Position numbers and translations under genes: made by a program | Part shown: piece by piece, positions 13,613 through 26,360 of the stretch | Layout: each line of letters begins with the position of its first letter | Position numbering within the stretch: position 1 is the first letter of the stretch | The notes under the pieces: model-generated | What the model was told of the DNA's origin: nothing | The model's input: only the letters and a program-made list of their open reading frames with translations | The model's database searches: none | NCBI RefSeq assembly: GCF_036324505.1 | Contig: NC_086351.1 | Location: 1,277,001-1,341,000, forward strand | Source of the DNA: Eleginops maclovinus | Taxonomy: Eukaryota > Chordata > Actinopteri > Perciformes > Eleginopidae | Reading direction: 5' to 3' | Length of the DNA: 64,000 bases

Positions 13613-14699
13613 AGATGATCAATAAATGTCTTCTTGACAAATTAAATCAAATAGTTTCAAGTATTTTCTTAAATCAGAGTTCATTTTCTTAAATATCGAG
13701 CCGAAAACTTCCTAAATCCAATCAATAATCTACCAAATGCTTCTTGCAAGTCGTAAAAGTCTTCAATCTGACTTCAAGCCGTGTATGATTGTCTAAATCT
13801 GGTCAGTTTTGGAGAGGCTTTCGTGGCTGTAGTGGTAAACCTCCTAATTTATGTCCTTGGGCTCTCAGCCTCTGTGCCCAATTAACCCTCGCTCTGTCCT
13901 TAGCAGCGCCACCGCTAAATGAAGTTGGAGTGGGTTGATGCAAATTCACTTGTAATTTGTCGGAAACACGGATTAATGCTCAGCGGAGCGGAGCGCAGAC
14001 CGGGGTGACGGTGAGGACACGTTTGAATTTCATATTAGGAGAAGAAGAGGTTTTTTTTATGGTGGTTATGTCATCAATCGCCTAGCAACTAGAGGCTGTG
14101 GAGGTCCTGTGGAGAAGTGGCCGAGCAACAAATTATGGCACTTACAGATGAACGTATGAGAAAAAGCCATGGTGTCTGAAGGAGATAACAGTCGTTTAGC
14201 ACAATGCAAAGTCTCCTCTCAAAAACCATCTCAATTTTAAATCCTTAAGAGAAAAGTTCATTATAAATCAGTAATCTACAAAGAGTCATCTGATGTTAGC
14301 GTGCAGTGATCCCAGGTTCATTAAATATGTCAGATTTATCGAAAAAAGCACAAGAACAGTTTGGTTAAGGAGAGACTGATGATGCAAACACAACATGTTT
14401 GTAAAATAGTAATGATTAGGTTCATGAATTACAATCTCTTTGAGGTCTGTGAGTTTAAAGTAAATGTTGTCATATCTATGTTTCACAGATAGGACAATTC
14501 CTTAAATATACAGTATTTCTAATGAATTCAAGTCACATTTTATTTTGTATTTGTGGTTCTTTATTTTCTTTCTATAAAAAAGTTCCCAGAAATGTTGGAA
14601 TTGTTTCAAAGAAAATCCAACATGAGTATTTTGTGTGTAATTGTAAAATATCAATTATATTAAGTTCAGTTATAAAGTATACCTTACAAAATCTATGAG

Positions 14700-14820
14700 G
14701 TCATAGCAATCACACCGGATGAGCCGGCCAGCTAACCAATCAGAGCAGACTGGGCCCTGGTTTCTGATAGAGGGTGAAAAGAGGAGCTGCAGCACAGGCA
14801 GTATGAGAAACATAAAGAGA
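14700..14820 (-). mobile_element. Family A element flank joined to 57-bp array B
   Basis: This segment ('gccggccagctaaccaatca' onward, then 'gaggagctgcagcacaggca') is the reverse complement of the sequence that ends array C near 33000-33080. It is also close to 37680-37760. The 57-bp array therefore lies inside this element. Confidence 0.8.
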
Positions 14821-15540
14821 CTCTACATACTGATATACACCTGAACATCAGCAGGAGAGGACTCTTTAAAGTAGAGACACTACATACTGATATACACCTG
14901 AACATCAGCAGGAGAGGACTCTTTAAAGTAGAGACACTACATACTGATATACACCTGAACATCAGCAGGAGAGGACTCTTTAAAGTAGAGACTCTACATA
15001 CTGATATACACCTGAACATCAGCAGGAGAGGACTCTTTAAAGTAGAGACGCTACATACTGATATACACCTGAACATCAGCAGGAGAGGACTCTTTAAAGT
15101 AGAGACTCTACATACTGATATACACCTGAACATCAGCAGGAGAGGACTCTTTAAAGTAGAGACTCTACATACTGATATACACCTGAACATCAGCAGGAGA
15201 GGACTCTTTAAAGTAGAGACCCTACATACTGATATACACCTGAACATCAGCAGGAGAGGACTCTTTAAAGTAGAGACGCTACATACTGATATACACCTGA
15301 ACATCAGCAGGAGAGGACTCTTTAAAGTAGAGACTCTACATACTGATATACACCTGAACATCAGCAGGAGAGGACTCTTTAAAGTAGAGACTCTACATAC
15401 TGATATACACCTGAACATCAGCAGGAGAGGACTCTTTAAAGTAGAGACACTACATACTGATATACACCTGAACATCAGCAGGAGAGGACTCTTTAAAGTA
15501 GAGACTCTACATACTGATATACACCTGAACATCAGCAGGA
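14821..15540 (-). repeat. 57-bp minisatellite, array B (about 12.6 units)
   Basis: Same unit and orientation as array A, with unit marks at 14838 + 57n through 15522 without slippage. It is adjacent on the left to the family A flank. Only about 1.2 kb separates arrays A and B. The array ends abruptly at 'atcagcaggactgtttaatt'. Confidence 0.97.
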
Positions 15541-16474
15541 CTGTTTAATTGTTTTGAACAACATCCTCGTTAGTCGTGAGGTTAAAGACCCGCTAAACAA
15601 AAGTTGCTGGTTCGATTTCCCCCCGTTTTCCAGACATTTGCCATCGTCCCTGAAATATATTCCTCCTCCTCCTCCGCGACATTAAATCTTCTCCAGTGCT
15701 GTGTGTTTACAACCCTCCCCCCCCTCATCCATACCTCCATTTACTGCCCCCTTCCCCTTCCTGCTTGGCCGGTGTGCAGTGCTGCAGTGCTGTGAGCTGC
15801 CCCCCCCCCCCCCCCACCACCTCACTTACTGTACAGCTCCATCTGTACACTCTTATTTACAAACTCCCTCTGAAATATGAAGTTTAAATAAATACAAATA
15901 GTTGGATGTATTGTTTTTAATGGCTACAGTTTGCTAGGACCGAATAATGTTTGCCCTATTTATGGGTAAGAATTGAAACGTTGCTTTCATTAAAAACGTT
16001 TTACAGAAATATATTCAAATTATTCAGAAATGTTGCACCCTTAAAATTAGAGATAGCTTCTCGTTTAATCAGACGTATTTTTTACCCCCTTTTCGTTTTT
16101 TGCCCTCTCTTCTCCTCTTTCCCCAAAAAGTTACTCAACACAGTTGAAGGACGAGAGGCAGAGATGAAGGGCAGGGAGGTGCCCTCGTCCTCCTCTCAGT
16201 TAAACTGGGTCTCAGGCTCTTTGAGTACAGTGGCCCATATTCTAAATATAGAAGACCTGCTTTCACACATCCATTTAGAACAGGGTGAAATGGGTCGGTT
16301 GGCGGGACAACTCGAGATCCTCGCTCTTGATTTTGTCCTGGACCCCCGGCTGTTCGGTCGAGGGATGCACACTTATTCAAAATGTTAGCGAAACTACTAA
16401 AGAGAGGTGCCCTGATTGCATACTTCTGTAGGCAGGCTCGGAAGTTAGCATCTCCCTGGTTCCTTTGATAATGT

Positions 16475-16617
16475 TATAAAGGAACTACAGCACGGTCACA
16501 TGACTTCACCTCACCACCGCTAAGCTAAAGGAGGCTAACGTTGGGCTATAAAGGAACTACAGCGCGGTCACATGACTTCACGTCTCCACCGCTAAGCTAA
16601 AGGTGGCTAATGTTGGG
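16475..16617 (-). repeat. 72-bp repeat, two inverted units
   Basis: Two units reading 'ttataaaggaactacagc' ... 'cacatgacttcac' ... 'ccgctaagctaaagg' ... 'aacgttgggc'. They are the reverse complement of the 72-bp array at 19106-19765. They lie about 830 nt upstream of exon 17443. Confidence 0.9.
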
Positions 16618-16951
16618 CGTGATGGCGTTTGGTCGCCTAATTTAGACTCTTTAGAAAATAGCTTTTTCTAAACAGTGGAGTTTATCTCAGGCTACCCCAA
16701 AACCCATAGGATTCGATATAAGGGAAGGAGTCCTTTCCAGGAGTTTAGGTATACATCCTCACTGAAGGCGATCTCACACACATCAGGGTATTTATTCATC
16801 AGGGTGATGAGCAGTGGGGGGGGTCGGTGTGATGTCACCAATAACCCGACGCTGAAGCAATAACCCGCTGCTGCGACTTTAAAGTCTTTAACCCGGCATG
16901 AGAGGCGACACACAAAAGCTGGCCCACAAAGTCACCTTGCATGATAAAACT

Positions 16952-16953
<2 letters not shown>

Positions 16954-16998
<45 letters not shown>
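16954..16998 (+). repeat. (TG)n microsatellite
   Basis: Pure GT dinucleotide run of about 45 bp, roughly 440 nt upstream of the next mef2d exon. Confidence 0.97.
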
Positions 16999-16999
<1 letters not shown>

Positions 17000-17442
17000 T
17001 GGAGAGATGTGTGTTTGCTTGAAGAGTCAATTTCCAAAACCCTTAATTAATTAGTTAATTCTAAATAGCAATAATTTAATTTACGTAAAAGATAGGTCTT
17101 AGGTCCCTGGGAAGCTCTGTAGTATGCCTTGTTCAGGTGTTGCATGGTAAAATCTCAAAGTAATTTGTGTCGTGCACAGAAACACGGCAGAAAAGGGAAA
17201 ACATTTACATCTAATTGGTCTTAAATATCTTTCCAATTGACATTTTAAAAAGCCTTAAATGTAATTGTCCATTAGCTGAATATCATCTGGTCTGTTTTGG
17301 AAACACTCTGGTTGTGATTGTTGACTGCGTGTTGCTCTGCTGCTGATCACTAACTGATCACCTGTACATGATAAAAGCATGCGTGTGTTCATATGTGTGT
17401 TACATCACTCTAAGCCCCGCCTCCTTCCTGTCTCTCCTCCAG

Positions 17443-17668
17443 TCAGGAGTCCCTCAGCCCAACTTCTCCATGCCCGTCACCGTGCCCGTGTCCAATCAGA
17501 ACGCGGCGGCGGCCCTGCAGTTCAGCAACAACCCCGGCGGCGCGCTGGTCACCACCACCTCCTTCGTCCCCTCCGCCCTCACAGACCCCCGCCTCCTGTC
17601 GCCACAGCAACCGTCTCTGCAGAGGAACACCGTGTCGCCGGGGTTACCGCAGCGACCGGCCAGCGCAG
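17443..17668 (+). CDS. mef2d: mef2d transactivation-region exon
   Basis: This 226-nt exon starts in phase 0 and ends one base into a codon. It encodes SGVPQPNFSMPVTVPVSNQ, an Ala stretch, LQFSNNPGG, SALTDPRLLSPQQP and QRNTVSPGLPQRPASA. The order and wording match the MEF2D activation domain: PNFxMPVTVPVSNQ and TDPRLLSPQQP are characteristic of MEF2D rather than MEF2A or C. The VSP site in QRNTVSPGLPQRP corresponds to the region phosphorylated by MAP kinases such as ERK5 in mammals. Boundaries are CAG at 17440-17442 and GTAAGA at 17669. Inverted 72-bp repeats flank this exon at close range. Confidence 0.96.
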
Positions 17669-18469
17669 GTAAGAGACACGGCATCGATCATTTTGGGGCA
17701 TTTTCAAACCAAGAAATGCTCTTATTTTCATTTCTGGTTAGTATTATTTCAGCCCATGGATGAGAATTGGTTAAATTGTGACTTCATTCAAGTTCATTTT
17801 TTAAAAGGGTTTGAGATCTTCTCATCATAATGTTTGTATTTATTAAAAGTTTGTTACATTTTTCTTCTTTTCTTTACTTATTTTTGGGGCTTTATATTCC
17901 ATTCAGTGCACAATTACAAACCAGAGAAGTCTGTTCTGAAAAACCAAAACGGAGTATAAAACAAAACAACCGTAAAACTAATCAATTCTAAAAAATAATC
18001 AATATAATAACAAGAAGAAATAACCCCCAAAAAGTAATAGTTACACATTTTAAAATCCCAATTTTCAAAGATATCAGCACATTTTACTCCATATTAAGTA
18101 AATGCATGTAAAATGAGAGTTATCATTTGGTGGCTCTCTCTTTAAAAAACAAAGTGCTCAGATGACGATGAGTTTCTGAAAGCAGCAGCAGTTTGACGTA
18201 CATTGAAGAAGAGAGAAGCATCTTTAACAAACAACTTCTACAAAAGACAACAGGCTTCAGAGCGACGCGCCCACACGCTTTGATTGACAGCTGTTGTGTT
18301 GCAGTGCAGAAAGCGCTGAGAGACTTTTCAAACACTGAAGAAACTCCGATTCTTTTTAATGGTTTAAAGGAAAGATGCAGTTTTTCCAGCCTGTCTTAAA
18401 ACAATACCCGTGCATTGAAAGCGTAGTGTTGGCGGCTCTGCTCGTTTGTTCACTTAGATTTAGATTACT

Positions 18470-18650
18470 TTAAAGACGCCCTGATGTGCTTTTTCGACGC
18501 CTCCATTGAACTCCTTCGTTTGCATCCGGAACTTACTGACATCGCTATGTAACACCCGCGCTTCTATTGGCTAACGCATTGAACATGTCAGTCTAAGGGG
18601 CGGGACATCTCTAAGCGGTTCACTTATCACAACAGAGACGATTCACACAT
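18470..18650 (-). mobile_element. Family A element fragment
   Basis: 'ctaaggggcgggacatctct' and 'cgcctccattgaactcc' are reverse complements of landmarks in the copy at 11085-11395. Confidence 0.7.
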
Positions 18651-19105
18651 GATCAGCTTCTCATCGTTCTAGTAAACTGATGGCAAACAAACATTATGGT
18701 GAAACACTGAATTCTGAGGCAGGCTAAAGCATTTTACCAGCAGGCTTAATAAAGTTCACATTTTCCCCAATGTCATTTTAATTCCCATAAATAATGAAAC
18801 CAATTTCTAACGTCCCAAAATGACTTAAAAAGTCAAACGTTTGAGAAAATAATCGAACATTTTTAAAAGTTCACAGTTAGAAACAAAGAGATAATTTTCA
18901 GGAAGAAATTGATAATTACAAAAAAATAACTTGAATTTTTTAAAAGTCGACATTTAGAAAAAAATCCAGAAATAGAAGTTAGAAAAGAAAATAGAAAGGA
19001 AAAATTATTGGGAGACAAAAAGTCTGAATATTAGTGTGAAGTTAGAATAATGAGAAAATAGTGGGATGTTTTTAAGAAATGAAGGTTAAATGAAACATCA
19101 ATCAT

Positions 19106-19765
19106 GCCCAACATTAGCCTCCTTTAGCTTAGCGGTGGAGACGTGAAGTCATGTGACCGTGCTGTAGTTCCTTTATAGCCCAACATTAGCCGCCTTTAGC
19201 TTAGCAGTGGAGACGTGAAGTCATGTGACCGTGCTGTTGTTCCTTTATAGCCCAACATTAGCCGCCTTTAGCTTAGCAGTGGAGACGTGAAGTCATGTGA
19301 CCGTGCTGTTGTTCCTTTATAGCCCAACATTAGCCGCCTTTAGCTTAGCGGTGGAGACGTGAAGTCATGTGACCGTGCTGTAGTTCCTTTATAGCCCAAC
19401 ATTAGCCGCCTTTAGCTTAGCGGTGGAGACGTGAAGTCATGTGACCGTGCTGTAGTTCCTTTATAGCCCAACATTAGCCACCTTTAGCTTAGCGGTGGAG
19501 AGGTGAAGTCATGTGACCGTGCTGTTGTTCCTTTATAGCCCAACATTAGCCGCCTTTAGCTTAGCGGTGGAGACGTGAAGTCATGTGACCGTGCTGTAGT
19601 TCCTTTATAGCCCAACATTAGCCGCCTTTAGCTTAGCGGTGGAGACGTGAAGTCATGTGACCGTGCTGTAGTTCCTTTATAGCCCAACATTAGCCTCCTT
19701 TAGCTTAGCGGTGGTGACGTGAAGTCATGGGACCGTGCTGTAGTTCCTTTATAGCCCAACATTAG
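19106..19765 (+). repeat. 72-bp minisatellite (9 units plus a 12-bp partial)
   Basis: Units start at 19106 + 72n, from 'gcccaacattagccgccttt' to 'gtagttcctttata'. Copies differ at few sites (tagttcc/ttgttcc, gcggtgg/gcagtgg). The inverse two-unit version is at 16475-16617. Confidence 0.97.
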
Positions 19766-20058
19766 CTTTTTACTGCAGAAATCATAAAATGGTGTTAATA
19801 TGTGGAACAAACAGTCTAAGTATCATAACGTTTGTTTAACACAGAGATCATTTTCTGCAATAATCCAAAATCACATGGAGAAATCCCATTTGGATTTTTG
19901 TGGAGGAAGATGCTGCCTTCAGGGTCCAACAGAGAAATACGACATCACTGCACTACTGTGGAGATATTTGAATCCCTCTATCATTGTCAAATTATTTCTC
20001 TACCCTCTGTTTGCAGCAAGAGGGTTTTATCGAGAGTCGTAAAGCCTCAAAACACCCA

Positions 20059-20060
<2 letters not shown>

Positions 20061-20134
<74 letters not shown>
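20061..20134 (+). repeat. (GT)n microsatellite
   Basis: Pure GT run of 74 bp in the intron between exons 17443 and 22734. Confidence 0.98.
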
Positions 20135-20135
<1 letters not shown>

Positions 20136-22733
20136 AGTCAGTGTCAGTGTGTCGATGTCCTGACTCCCCTGTCTATTACCCGTCTGTCTGATAAGTACAC
20201 ACCACCTCCATAAAGACAGAGATCCATCATTTCCTCGACTGCTGCCTCCGTGCGCCACAGCGATCCCTCACCCTCTGACTAAAAGGATTTGTGCCCCATT
20301 TTCTGCGTCTCAGACGAGGTTACTTATCAGGCTTTGTTCCGACCGGCGTAATCTCATTGTGAGTCAGAATTAGGTGATGTAACGCGCAACAAATCCATTA
20401 CAGCATCTTTCATAACACGCCGTCCTCCGAGGCAGGAGGGTTGCTCGTAGCGGTAATGGACGCCCCTCCCTCCCTCCCTCCTCTTCCTCATCTGCGCCCC
20501 GCTATGCATCCCATATTACCACCGGGTAGGGTTCATGGTGTTTGCTTATTGAGGCTTTTATACACATCCATCCAGCCAGATATTACTCAGTCAACCCTCA
20601 GGACCTCCACTTCCTGATAGGTGTAGATAATAGTATGGAACATATTGAGCTGTGTAGAAATGTGTCTTAGCTGTAAAGGGTTGAAGCACATTTCTCTATT
20701 TTGACATTTTCAGGTAGAAATAATTGATTTTAAATGCACTTTTTGGCCTTTTGGGGACAGCTGTAAAGACAACATTGACTAAGCGCTAACCTTTGTTTTA
20801 GGGAAACAAAACAAGGAGCTGAAAGACGCTAAAATACTTTATAAAGGGAAGCGCTTTGATGATAATCCACTGCATTTGCCCCCTTTTATAATCACATTTG
20901 CATCATTTAATCCACTTTTATTATAAGAAATACTGATGAATTCAGCTTTACAAGATGTCACTGTTAATGTAGCGGGGTTAGCTCATCAGCTAATGCAACT
21001 ACGACTGGCTATCATATTGACTATTTTTGAATACCACTTAAAGTGTAATTCATCAATATAAAGCATTGAAATATAAATCAAATGTAATTTATTGTGTGTT
21101 GTGGAAAAAGAAGAATCTTAATCCAACCTAAAATCAATACTCCATTACAAAAACAAGTCTTGTCACTTCAGTAAAAATATAAGATAATGACTATAAATAT
21201 GCTTAATGTTTTACAAGCACTTTTACAAGCGTCCCTTTTTCAAATACATTTATGTTATTCTGTTTGTACCCCTCATTAAGACATTGAAGTCACATTAAGA
21301 TACTATATATATATATATATATAAAATAAGCATCTGACACGTGACTTTTTTCCTTTAATGTAAAAATAGATACTGTTTTCTTATTTGTACTAAAAAACAG
21401 ATATTGTATTACAAAATAATCTATAGGACACAAAATCTAAATATTCCAAACAATACCTAGGCTTAGTTCCAACACATGAATAAGAAAACACACAAAATAC
21501 ATGATGGTGGGAAACAGATAGAAGCTGTATTATATTTCTCTTTATTCACAGCCTCACAGTCAGATAATCAGCAGCTATTTTACTGTTGCTGCCAATAAAA
21601 CCATGCATTTCACACCATCCTGTTCTAGTTGGTGCTTAATTAACCTTTTATACTCACTTTAGAACGAGTGCAGAGATTTCTTGTGCAATACGACACGAGT
21701 ACCATCGAGCACGCCTCTTACGAATTAACTGTGAGGCAGAATTGTTACCAATTAAGGTCCTTCACGCGCTGGAGTGAGAGTCGATAGCAGGAGCACTTTT
21801 TAAATGACACACTTGTTTTCAATTATATCGGGATGTGCAGCATTTAATATCAGTGCTGTTCGGAATAACTCTTACATGTAAAAAATGAATAATGGTGTTT
21901 TAAAAGAAACCTGATCTTTTAAAAGGCATTTTAATTCATGCTGTTATTTTAATTAACGGCACTTATGCTAATTGTGTAAATTGCCCAACATATACAGGTT
22001 AGCATCCGGCAGTTTCTATGTGCTGAGGACCCCTGCTATACATTTCTAACCTTAAACTTTAGGCTCCTCAACATTTCAGGGTTCACTGTAGGCCTCATAG
22101 TGTCCAAAAACAACACGTACAAATTAAAATCAGCAAACAATACTAGGCATACTTTGGATAACGACCTTTTGTGTTGAAAGCCTTATAAAAAATCCCTTAA
22201 AGATAATCAGGGTTAAAAATAACACCATTTCTTTTGACCAAGAGATGACACTAATGTTTGTTAATCACTGATTTGGTCATTAATGTTATTGTTATTTATT
22301 TTAATATCTAATATATATTCTAATATTCTGAAACCAGTTAACCAATCTTACGTATTTTCAGAATATAAAACACACTTTCATGTATTTGTTAAACTGTTAT
22401 ATTTGGTGTAGTGATCTGTATTTACATTTGTTTGATATTTAATGAAACAAATATATATTTTGGTACTTATTATTATTATTATTTCAGCCCCTTTATATAT
22501 TTTTTTGTATTATTACCCCAAGACTATACTTATTACATTTCTCATTTGTTTATTTATTAATTCATTTCTATTTTTTTCATTTAGTATTTTATTTTATACA
22601 TTTTTTAAAACTCATTTATCATGAAAAACAATGTAACTGAGGAGAGTTTTTCTACCCTTCCACTTGACCTAACTTAAATGTGAGTTCAATTCAAATATAT
22701 ATCTGTAATTGCCGTGGTGTGTTTTTCTTGCAG

Positions 22734-22787
22734 GTGCTCTGTTAGGAGATATGGGGAATTCAAATGGAGCGTGCCCGAGTCCTGTCC
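22734..22787 (+). CDS. mef2d: mef2d short exon (54 nt)
   Basis: With the last base of the previous exon (G) it encodes G-ALLGDMGNSNGACPSPV and leaves one base for the next codon. Human MEF2D has the equivalent stretch GAMLGGDLNSANGACPSPV. The acceptor is TTGCAG and the donor is GTAAGT at 22788. At 54 nt, skipping it would keep the reading frame. The codon spanning into the next exon reads CCT (Pro), where human has Gly. Confidence 0.93.
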
Positions 22788-23429
22788 GTAAGTACACTTT
22801 CTCTCCCAGAATATTTTATGTGTAGCAACAGGCAGACATGTATGCATGACACACACGCACACCTGTTGACTTTTCGACAGCTGAGGGTCAGGCTGCTTGT
22901 AAACAGTCCGGAGGAACAGTTTCATGGTGTCAAAGGGAAACACGAGGAGAGCGTCTGAGAGGAGGAAGTCACATTTACATAAAGCTCTCTGAAGCTCCGC
23001 AGCTGCTCCGGTTGTTGTTTCCAAACTCACAAACCTGTATCTTAAAAGTATCTTAAAAGCGTGATAATATTCCTGACCCGGTGTGTGTCTGCCAGCTGGT
23101 GCAGGACAACAAATATCTGAGAGTGGGATCAGCAGAGTGCGCCTCCTCTGCCAACACACTCCAGATTCACTCTGACTAACATGAAGAACAAACGCTTCTG
23201 AAATCCAGACAAACAAGTTCAGTAATGTGAGAGTTTCTCTGTAGCCATGCTTTACTCCTCCCTCTCCACCCTCCCCCTTTCATCCTGTCTCCCTCAGCTG
23301 TTCCCACTCCTCTCTGTGGAATAATCCCCCCCCCCCCACCCCCCGTCCAACTGTCCCTTGTCTTGGCACCGGCCTCTCCTCAGAGGTGACTTTGAGGCAG
23401 GCCAGAGCTCCCCATTAAATCCCATTAGC

Positions 23430-24118
23430 ACAGATACTGCAGTAATAGTACAGATACTGCAGTAATAGTACACATACAGCAGTATGTGTACTATTACTGC
23501 AATATGTGTACTATTACTGCAGTATGTTTAGTATTACTGCAGTAATAGTACACATACTGCAGTAATATGACATGTACTGCTGTAATAGTACACATTCTGC
23601 TGTAATAACACACACAATAGGACATGTACTGCAGTAATAGGACATATACTGCAGTAATAGTACACGTACTGCAGTAATAGTACACATACTGCAGTAATAT
23701 GACATATACTGCAGTAATAGTACACATTCTGCTGTAATAAGACACACAATAGGACAGATACTGCAGTAATAGTACACATACTGCAGTAATAGGACACATA
23801 CTGCAGTAATAGTACACATACTGCTGTAATAAGACACACAATAGGACAGCTACTGCAGTAATAGGACATGTACTGCAGTAATAGGACATATACTGCAGTA
23901 ATAGTACACGTACTGCAGTAATAGTACACATACTGCAGTAATATGACATATACTGCAGTAATAGTACACATTCTGCTGTAATAAGACACACAATCGGACA
24001 GATACTGCAGTAATAGTACACATACTGCAGTAATAGTACACATACTGCAGTAATAGTACACATAATAGTACACATACTGCACTCATAGGACAGATACTGC
24101 AATAATAGTACACATGAT
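23430..24118 (+). repeat. 20-bp minisatellite with higher-order structure
   Basis: The basic unit is 'actgcagtaatagtacacat' and its variants (aggacata, atgacata). A longer block that includes 'acacacaataggaca' recurs about 240 bp apart (around 23606 and 23846), giving a higher-order repeat. Reverse frames yield YYCSMCTITAV-type open frames that are not genes. Confidence 0.93.
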
Positions 24119-24749
24119 AATATACCTAAATAATCTAGATCCACTTGATGACGTGTTGTCTCAGGGTCAGCTGGGCCAGAGGAAATCAGTACATGTTATA
24201 TGAACTCTGCTCCAAAGCCAAGTCTCCATATGAAATATTGAGGAAGCGGCTCCTCTCTGAACTCTCTCACTGCTGCATCTCCCGAAGTGTTCGCCTCCTG
24301 TCTCCTTTCTTCCTCACCTTATTTCAAATCCTACTCCTCCTGTTGTCTTTCTTTTGTCTACGTCATTTCCTTTCCTCTCCTCCAGCTGTCTCCTCTCTTC
24401 CCTCCATCCTTACTTCCTTCTTCATTTCCTTCCCTCTCTTGTTCCCTTTCTTTCTTTCACATCCTTTTCCATCCTTAACTCTTCCTCTCCTCCAGCTCTC
24501 TGCTTTCTTTCCTCCATCTTTACTCTCTCTCCTCCTACATCCTTCATCCTTTCCACTTTCCTTTCGTTCTCCGTCTTCCCCTCCTCCTCCTCCTTCTCCT
24601 CCCCCTCCTCCTCCTCATCCTCCTTCTTGTCCTCTGTTGATCTGTCGTTCTCAGCTGTTGTCCGGGGACTCGGGGATCCGGGAATGTCACCATTGACGTC
24701 ACCCGGCATTCCTCACATTCCCACGCCCGTCCTCGCGTAATAGGAGACA

Positions 24750-24750
<1 letters not shown>

Positions 24751-24831
<81 letters not shown>

Positions 24832-24878
24832 GCAGCTAACACTCATACACACACACACAAACACACACACACACACAC

Positions 24879-24918
<40 letters not shown>
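24751..24918 (+). repeat. Duplicated (CA)n plus flank
   Basis: Two CA runs, 24751-24827 and about 24848-24918, are each followed by 'ctgcagcagctaacactcat'. The run plus its flank has therefore been duplicated with a period of about 91 bp. Confidence 0.93.
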
Positions 24919-24922
<4 letters not shown>

Positions 24923-25032
24923 GCAGCTAACACTCATACACAGAGCGCAAGAGCACATGTAAAGTGAAAACAGAAAACTACTTACCAACATAAAGAGACA
25001 TCAGCATGTGGGAATGACTCACACTCAGAATA

Positions 25033-25033
<1 letters not shown>

Positions 25034-25120
<87 letters not shown>
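25034..25120 (+). repeat. (CA)n microsatellite
   Basis: About 87 bp of CA repeats with no interruption. Confidence 0.97.
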
Positions 25121-25123
<3 letters not shown>

Positions 25124-25508
25124 CTAATGCAAAGTGAAGACTGTCTTTAATTTTCTCTCTTTTTAGATGTTAATTTGTTTGATTTAATTATTTTCTCGTT
25201 TTAGAAACTCCCTCTGGAGGGAACACAGGGATTTTAGCCTCTGCAGACCATTTACATGCACTAAAACATCAGCAACACCAGAAACCATGAGACCGTACTG
25301 AGGAACCTGGCCCTTCAAGATTAATTTGTTGCATATTGTCACATTTTTGTGTCCTGATATATTATTCCACAATTTATCGTTTCTCCCCTCAAACACTCAA
25401 ACAGGAATGCCTCTGGGGTCCAGTAAGAGTGACTCCATTGGACACAAACACACAGAAATGCATGAGAAAGTTGTGTCTATGAATTCCTGCTAAGACATTA
25501 CTAGGTAC

Positions 25509-25616
<108 letters not shown>

Positions 25617-25712
25617 TATATTATATTTCTCCTCTTCCTCACGCACTTCCTCCTTTTTCACTGTTTCTCCTCCTTGCCGCCTTTCCCACCCCACACTGAG
25701 TTGTGTTAGGGG

Positions 25713-25843
<131 letters not shown>

Positions 25844-25938
25844 GGAGATGAAGCAGTCACATGCCACTGTGGTCTGGAGGCGGCGTCATGGAGGAACCGC
25901 TATCTGCTGCTATCACACACACGCACCCTGACTCCTAT

Positions 25939-25978
<40 letters not shown>

Positions 25979-26250
25979 GCTGGGAAAGTCCCCGCTATTC
26001 CTCTCTCTCTCTCTCTGCATGCTTTTAGTGTTTAGGTGGAGCTGTTATTTAGGACCTCAGTAGCACGAACAGGCTGCTGTCTGCTGGAGTCTCGTTGGCA
26101 TGACTATTTTTTGGGGTATTTCTTTAAACAGTTTGATTGAAAACTCAATTAGCAAAAACATGACACTTCAATACGAGTCATTTTTGGTGAAAGACCTAAT
26201 TTTAAAAATATATTTCATCTCCCAAGATAAAAATTTAACTAAGAACGATT

Positions 26251-26360
<110 letters not shown>

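Larger units (their letters stand above)
9241..17442 (+). other. mef2d: mef2d intron after alpha2 (8.2 kb)
   Basis: A C-rich stretch (9245-9470) follows the alpha2 donor. Further on are element fragments (about 9600-9680 and 11085-11395), a tetranucleotide tract (10395-10995), two 57-bp arrays (12979-13612 and 14821-15540), poly-C runs (near 11547 and 15800), two inverted 72-bp units (about 16475-16617) and a TG tract (16954-16998). The stretch 10085-10290 looks non-repetitive and could hold a conserved element. No convincing exon was seen. The acceptor CAG is at 17440-17442. Confidence 0.75.
17669..22733 (+). other. mef2d: mef2d intron (5.1 kb)
   Basis: Contains a family A fragment in reverse (about 18470-18650), an A-rich segment (18780-19090) related to 52890-53160, the 72-bp array (19106-19765), a TG tract (20061-20134) and a short AT run near 21307. 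The stretches 20270-20500 and 21640-21860 are non-repetitive and moderately CpG-bearing, so they are candidates for conserved non-coding elements. No exon was seen. It ends at CAG 22731-22733. Confidence 0.75.

Noticed and set aside
12978..15532. Long minus-strand open frames of 220 and 266 codons with a 19-residue repeat (similar at 32311-33067 on both strands)
   Set aside because: They arise because the 57-bp minisatellite unit is a multiple of three and lacks stops. There is no start context or conserved protein, and the same array is open on both strands.
12979..15540. Regularly spaced repeats as a CRISPR-like array
   Set aside because: There are no unique spacers. Units are contiguous tandem copies in a vertebrate intron.
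23494..24144. Minus-strand frames of up to 216 codons with a CTITAVCVLLLQY pattern
   Set aside because: Product of the 20-bp array; three frames are open at once, which is typical of low-complexity repeats.
24145..24933. Open frames of 128-183 codons in a CT-rich region and neighbouring CA tracts
   Set aside because: Low-complexity Ser/Pro/Phe or Glu/Arg-rich translation of a pyrimidine tract, unrelated to MEF2.
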